64,000 bases of DNA from Aldehydirespirator sp965204415 (GTDB lineage Bacteria; Actinomycetota; Acidimicrobiia; Acidimicrobiales; Aldehydirespiratoraceae), in contig CBDBEL010000001.1 of assembly GCA_965204415.1 (NCBI GenBank), positions 248,001 through 312,000 of the forward strand. Reading direction: 5' to 3'. Under the pieces are notes generated by a model. The model was not told where the DNA came from and did no database searches. It saw only the letters and a list, made by a program, of their open reading frames with translations. This document shows positions 61,384 through 64,000 of the stretch, piece after piece. Numbering within the stretch: position 1 is the stretch's first letter; each line of letters begins with the position of its first letter. The translations under genes and the position numbers were made by a program.

Positions 61384-61545
61384 CCAGGCGTCGAAACGCC
61401 TGACGTGGGGAGCCGCTCCTCTCCCCGCCGGCGGGGCGTCCCGGGCGCGGACCTTGATCCCATCTTGGCCGCCTGGGCTGCGGCTCGATCCTCTCCGGGG
61501 CCAGCTGACCGGCCTGCAGGCGCGGTCCGAGCCTGCCGTGCGTGT

Positions 61546-61911
61546 TCAGGACGCCCGGGCCGAGGCCTCGGAGGCTGTCTCGACCAGAGCGGAGAACGCG
61601 TCGGGGTCGTTGACGGCCAGGTCGGCCAGGATCTTGCGGTCGACCTCGATCCCGGCTGCCTTCAGCCCGGCAATGAAGCGGCTGTAGGAGGTTCCCCGCT
61701 GGCGGCACGCCGCGTTGATCCGCTGGATCCAGAGCCGGCGGAAGTCGTTCTTGCGGGCCCTGCGGTCGCGGAACGCGTAGTTGCCGGAGTGCATGAGCTG
61801 CTCGTTGGCGGCCCGCCACGAACGGGACTTGTTGCCGTAGTACCCCTTGGCCCGCGACAGAACCTCCCGGCGGCGGCGCCTGGACTGGGCGGGACGCTTC
61901 ACTCTCGCCAT
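61546..61911 (-). CDS. rplT: 50S ribosomal protein L20
   Basis: This 121-residue L20 starts MARVKRPAQSRRRRREVLSRA and includes GYYGNKSRSWRAANEQLMHSG and DFRRLWIQRINAACR. It is essential for early assembly of the large subunit. The gene order infC, rpmI, rplT is conserved; L20 autoregulates this operon in other bacteria, and whether it does here is not visible. A GGAG-like site precedes ATG 61911. Confidence 0.97.
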   Translation of the reverse strand: MARVKRPAQSRRRRREVLSRAKGYYGNKSRSWRAANEQLMHSGNYAFRDRRARKNDFRRLWIQRINAACRQRGTSYSRFIAGLKAAGIEVDRKILADLAVNDPDAFSALVETASEASARAS

Positions 61912-61958
61912 CGTTGTGTCTCCTTGCTGAGGCTTGCCGTAGCGATTGGACCGGCGGG

Positions 61959-62150
61959 TTAGATGCCGAGATCCCGCAGCATGCGCTTATCCGACGACGA
62001 CACCTCGGCGGGCGCCCGGAGCTGGCGCTTGCGCTTGGGCGACTTCTTCTCGAGGATGTGGTTCTTGTTGATCCGGCGGCGCCGCAGCTTGCCGGAGCCG
62101 GTACGCCGGAAGCGCTTGGCCGCACCCCGGTGCGTCTTCATCTTGGGCAT
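61959..62150 (-). CDS. rpmI: 50S ribosomal protein L35
   Basis: This 63-residue basic protein starts MPKMKTHRGAAKRFRRTGSG and continues KLRRRRINKNHILEKKSP, the L35 pattern. It lies between infC and rplT. The C-terminal SSSDKRMLRDLGI replaces the more usual end. Length is normal. Confidence 0.97.
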   Translation of the reverse strand: MPKMKTHRGAAKRFRRTGSGKLRRRRINKNHILEKKSPKRKRQLRAPAEVSSSDKRMLRDLGI

Positions 62151-62227
62151 GGCTGGCTCTCGATCCTGTTCGTGGCTGACTTGCGGTTGGGTGCTCGCTG
62201 CGGTTCGCGTGCGAGGCGGTGATGGTC

Positions 62228-62830
62228 TCAGTCGGCTGCGCCGGGCTGGGGTGGCTCGGAGGCTGCCATTGCGGCCTCGGCTTCCAGCCTACGGCGGTGC
62301 CGGGCCTGAGCCTGCTTGTCAGGAGCGAGCACCATCACCATGTTGCGTCCGTCCTGGCGGGGCTGGAACTCCACCTTGCCGACGTGCTCCACGGTCGCAG
62401 CCACATCGTCGAGGATCTTCTTCCCCAGTTCGGGATGCTGGACCTCCCTGCCCCGGAACATGATCGTGACCTTGACCTTGTTGCCCTCGCCCAGGAACTT
62501 CTCGACCCTGCGAGTCTTGGTGTCGAAATCGCCCCGGCCGATCTTGGGCCGGTACTTCATCTCCTTGACCATCACGCTGGACGACTTGCGGCGAGACTCC
62601 TTGGCCCGCTGGGCCGCCTCGTACTTGAACTTGCCGTAGTCCATGATGCGGCAGACGGGCGGGTTGGCCGACTCTGCGACCTCGACAAGGTCGCGTCCCG
62701 CGGCCCGGGCCAGATTCAGCGCCTCCTGAAGCGTCCTTATGCCGATCTGCTGACCGTCCTCGCCGACGAGGCGCACCTCGGGGGCTCGGATCTGGTCGTT
62801 GATGTTGGGCTCTTCGCCTGGCGGTGCTAT
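62228..62830 (-). CDS. infC: Translation initiation factor IF-3, apparent AUA start
   Basis: This 200-residue IF-3 binds the 30S subunit and checks start codons. The conserved N-terminus EEPNINDQIRAPEVRLVGEDG is encoded up to 62830, but in frame after the TGA upstream the only start-like codon is ATA at 62828-62830, nine bases after GAGGAG. A GTG at 62776 would remove the conserved NINDQIRAPE. IF-3 genes often use rare AUU/AUC/AUA-type starts as autoregulation because IF-3 itself discriminates against them. The C-terminal domain contains EVQHPELGKKILDDVA. Confidence 0.92.
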   Translation of the reverse strand: MAPPGEEPNINDQIRAPEVRLVGEDGQQIGIRTLQEALNLARAAGRDLVEVAESANPPVCRIMDYGKFKYEAAQRAKESRRKSSSVMVKEMKYRPKIGRGDFDTKTRRVEKFLGEGNKVKVTIMFRGREVQHPELGKKILDDVAATVEHVGKVEFQPRQDGRNMVMVLAPDKQAQARHRRRLEAEAAMAASEPPQPGAAD

Positions 62831-62876
62831 CGCCGTTCACTCCTCGTGAGCACGGAACCTCCGTATTCGGGCGGAA

Positions 62877-62898
62877 CGCCCCGGCCGCGGCCGGGGCG
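62877..62898. promoter_or_regulatory. 22-bp perfect GC palindrome in the infC leader
   Basis: CGCCCCGGCCG is followed directly by its reverse complement CGGCCGGGGCG. It lies 47-68 bp upstream of the infC start. It may be an attenuator or leader hairpin for the IF-3 operon, or a divergent-promoter boundary. Confidence 0.5.
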
Positions 62899-62988
62899 CT
62901 GGTCCGCTGGATTGACCCCGGTAGGGTAGCAGCCGGTCGCGGCAAGCGACCACGCCCGCTCGCGAGCCGCCAAGCTGGAGGTGTTCTG

Positions 62989-63489
62989 ATGAGCACGCTG
63001 TGGACACCCGGAGGCGAGGTGCCGGTCAGCGACCGACCGTCCGACGCCGGTCCCACCAGCACCGCAGGAGCTTCCGACCCGTCGACGCCCGAGGGCTTCG
63101 ATCTCGACAGCCTCTCGCCCGAGGAGCGCGAGCAGGCCGAGCAGTACATCCGGGAGCTGGCCGAATCCCGGGAGCGGCTCAGGTCCGTGCCCGCGTCGGT
63201 AGTGGTGGCCAACCACGCCATGGGCCTCTACGAGCTGGCCGCCCTCCACCTGGCCAGCCAGCCGCCGAACTTCACCGAGGCGACGGTGGCCATCGACGCC
63301 CTGGGCGCGCTGCTCGACGGGATGCAGGGCCGGCTCGGCGAACCCGAGGCCACCCTGCGCGAGGCCATGTCGCAAATCCGAATGGCCTTCGTGCAGCTCA
63401 AGAACCGCCCCCAAGACCCGGCCGCCACGGCCGACGGCGGATCCGGCAACGACGACGCACCCGCCGACGCCGACGGGGTAGACGACTAA
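62989..63489 (+). CDS. Small acidic protein, function unknown
   Basis: This 166-residue protein has a disordered Pro/Ser/Asp-rich N-terminus and acidic C-terminus flanking a helical middle (LSPEEREQAEQYIRELAESR, then VVVANHAMGLYELAALHLA and FTEATVAIDALGALLDGMQ). ATG 62989 follows GGAGGTGTT at good spacing. It is divergent from infC, which is a common neighbourhood for this kind of conserved actinobacterial protein. The middle resembles DUF1844-type sequences, but the match is tentative. Confidence 0.8.
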   Translation: MSTLWTPGGEVPVSDRPSDAGPTSTAGASDPSTPEGFDLDSLSPEEREQAEQYIRELAESRERLRSVPASVVVANHAMGLYELAALHLASQPPNFTEATVAIDALGALLDGMQGRLGEPEATLREAMSQIRMAFVQLKNRPQDPAATADGGSGNDDAPADADGVDD

Positions 63490-63514
63490 CGCACCGCAGG
63501 ATTCAGCCCGGCCG

Positions 63515-64000
63515 TCAGACGAGGTTGACCAGCGGATATTCACTCGTCGGTGGCCGGTTGTCCGATTGACGCCCTGACCGCGAGGATCTGACCCCGTCGC
63601 CAGTGGCTTCCGGCAACGCTTGGCGAGCACCTGCTGGTCGCGAGGGTCCCGCTCGTGCCTGGGCCGACTTCGTCCGGCCTGCGGCGCTGCGATCGGCCGT
63701 GCTTCGAGGCGTGTAGCCGGGCACCGTCGGCGGATCGGGGGCGCGGGCCGGGCCGTGGCGGATCCGGTCAGGGGGTTCGATGGTGTAGAGGCCACGCCCG
63801 TCCGGAACGACCCGCCAACCGTGGCGGTGGACGTTGCGGTGGCATTCCCAGCACAGCAGCATCAAGTTGTCAATGTCGGTGGGCCCGCCCTGCGACAGCG
63901 GATCGATGTGGTGGCCGTCACACAGTCCGTGATGGGCGCCACAGCCGCCGCAGGCCCCGTAGAGCGCTATCAGAGCGGCCTTCTGAGCCTCGGTGACGCT
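63515..64000 (-). CDS. HNH endonuclease domain protein (5' end outside window)
   Basis: The visible 161 codons start within the protein at the window edge. They contain an HNH nuclease: zinc Cys pairs in CGGCGAHHG and LLCWECHRNVH, and catalytic CDGHHIDPLSQGGPTDIDN. It is probably the C-terminus of a DUF222-HNH protein, a family with many copies in actinobacteria and of unclear role. The C-terminal tail after PDRIRHG is low-complexity and weakly conserved. Confidence 0.85.
   Translation of the reverse strand, partial: SVTEAQKAALIALYGACGGCGAHHGLCDGHHIDPLSQGGPTDIDNLMLLCWECHRNVHRHGWRVVPDGRGLYTIEPPDRIRHGPARAPDPPTVPGYTPRSTADRSAAGRTKSAQARAGPSRPAGARQALPEATGDGVRSSRSGRQSDNRPPTSEYPLVNLV

Noticed and set aside
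60328..61962. Plus-strand frame of about 544 codons opposite trmH and rplT
   Set aside because: It is antisense to conserved genes; only the short dispersed-repeat part is noted separately.

Overview
The window is about 70% GC with actinobacterial gene order, most likely class Acidimicrobiia (inferred from gene content, not from rRNA alignment). Support comes from the block infC-rpmI-rplT-trmH-pheS-pheT-argCJBDFRGH-mpg, followed by divergent tyrS and the rRNA operon, an order close to that of mycobacteria. KorAB-type 2-oxoacid:ferredoxin oxidoreductase, type II toxin-antitoxin pairs, and repeated phytanoyl-CoA-dioxygenase-like and sulfatase genes fit a marine or host-associated actinobacterium.

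Region 1 (1-33.6 kb) is accessory and carbohydrate-oriented. After a partial aminotransferase, an OppF-type ATPase and a flavin/F420 split-barrel protein plus SDR comes a sugar ABC importer (lipoprotein and two permeases) with L-rhamnose mutarotase. Two enolase-superfamily dehydratases, a lactonase-like amidohydrolase, two SDRs, a DHDPS-type aldolase, a polysaccharide deacetylase, two sulfatases and a GH78 alpha-L-rhamnosidase follow. Together they look like a system that desulfates and debranches a rhamnose-containing, probably sulfated, polysaccharide and breaks the 6-deoxysugar down by a non-phosphorylating route (dehydrogenase, lactonase, dehydratase, aldolase). Five PhyH-type dioxygenases are interspersed, and a tandem pair of them carries HxG in place of the iron ligand motif HxD. 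KorAB, fructose-bisphosphate aldolase and two toxin-antitoxin pairs are also here.

The most unusual element is at 8.5-9.9 kb. A tRNA-like gene there has its halves in swapped order: T-arm and 3' acceptor strand first, then 3 nt, then 5' acceptor strand and D-arm. The acceptor, D and T stems pair perfectly. It is followed by a convergent gene for a protein with an RX4H motif like that of HEPN ribonucleases.

Region 2 (33.7-36.5 kb) holds a DUF4143 ATPase with four 23-bp direct repeats at its start, a TPR protein and a DUF4202 protein. Region 3 (36.6-41.6 kb) is a minus-strand 16S-23S-5S operon with no tRNA in the spacer. Region 4 (42-64 kb) is core: tyrS, a class A PBP whose PASTA tail is broken by a frameshift, mpg, the full arginine operon, a HicA-like pair, pheTS, trmH, rplT, rpmI, infC (apparent AUA start), a small acidic protein and a partial HNH endonuclease. 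Several arg and phe junctions carry duplicated ends of the upstream gene, including a roughly 47-bp tandem array after pheS.
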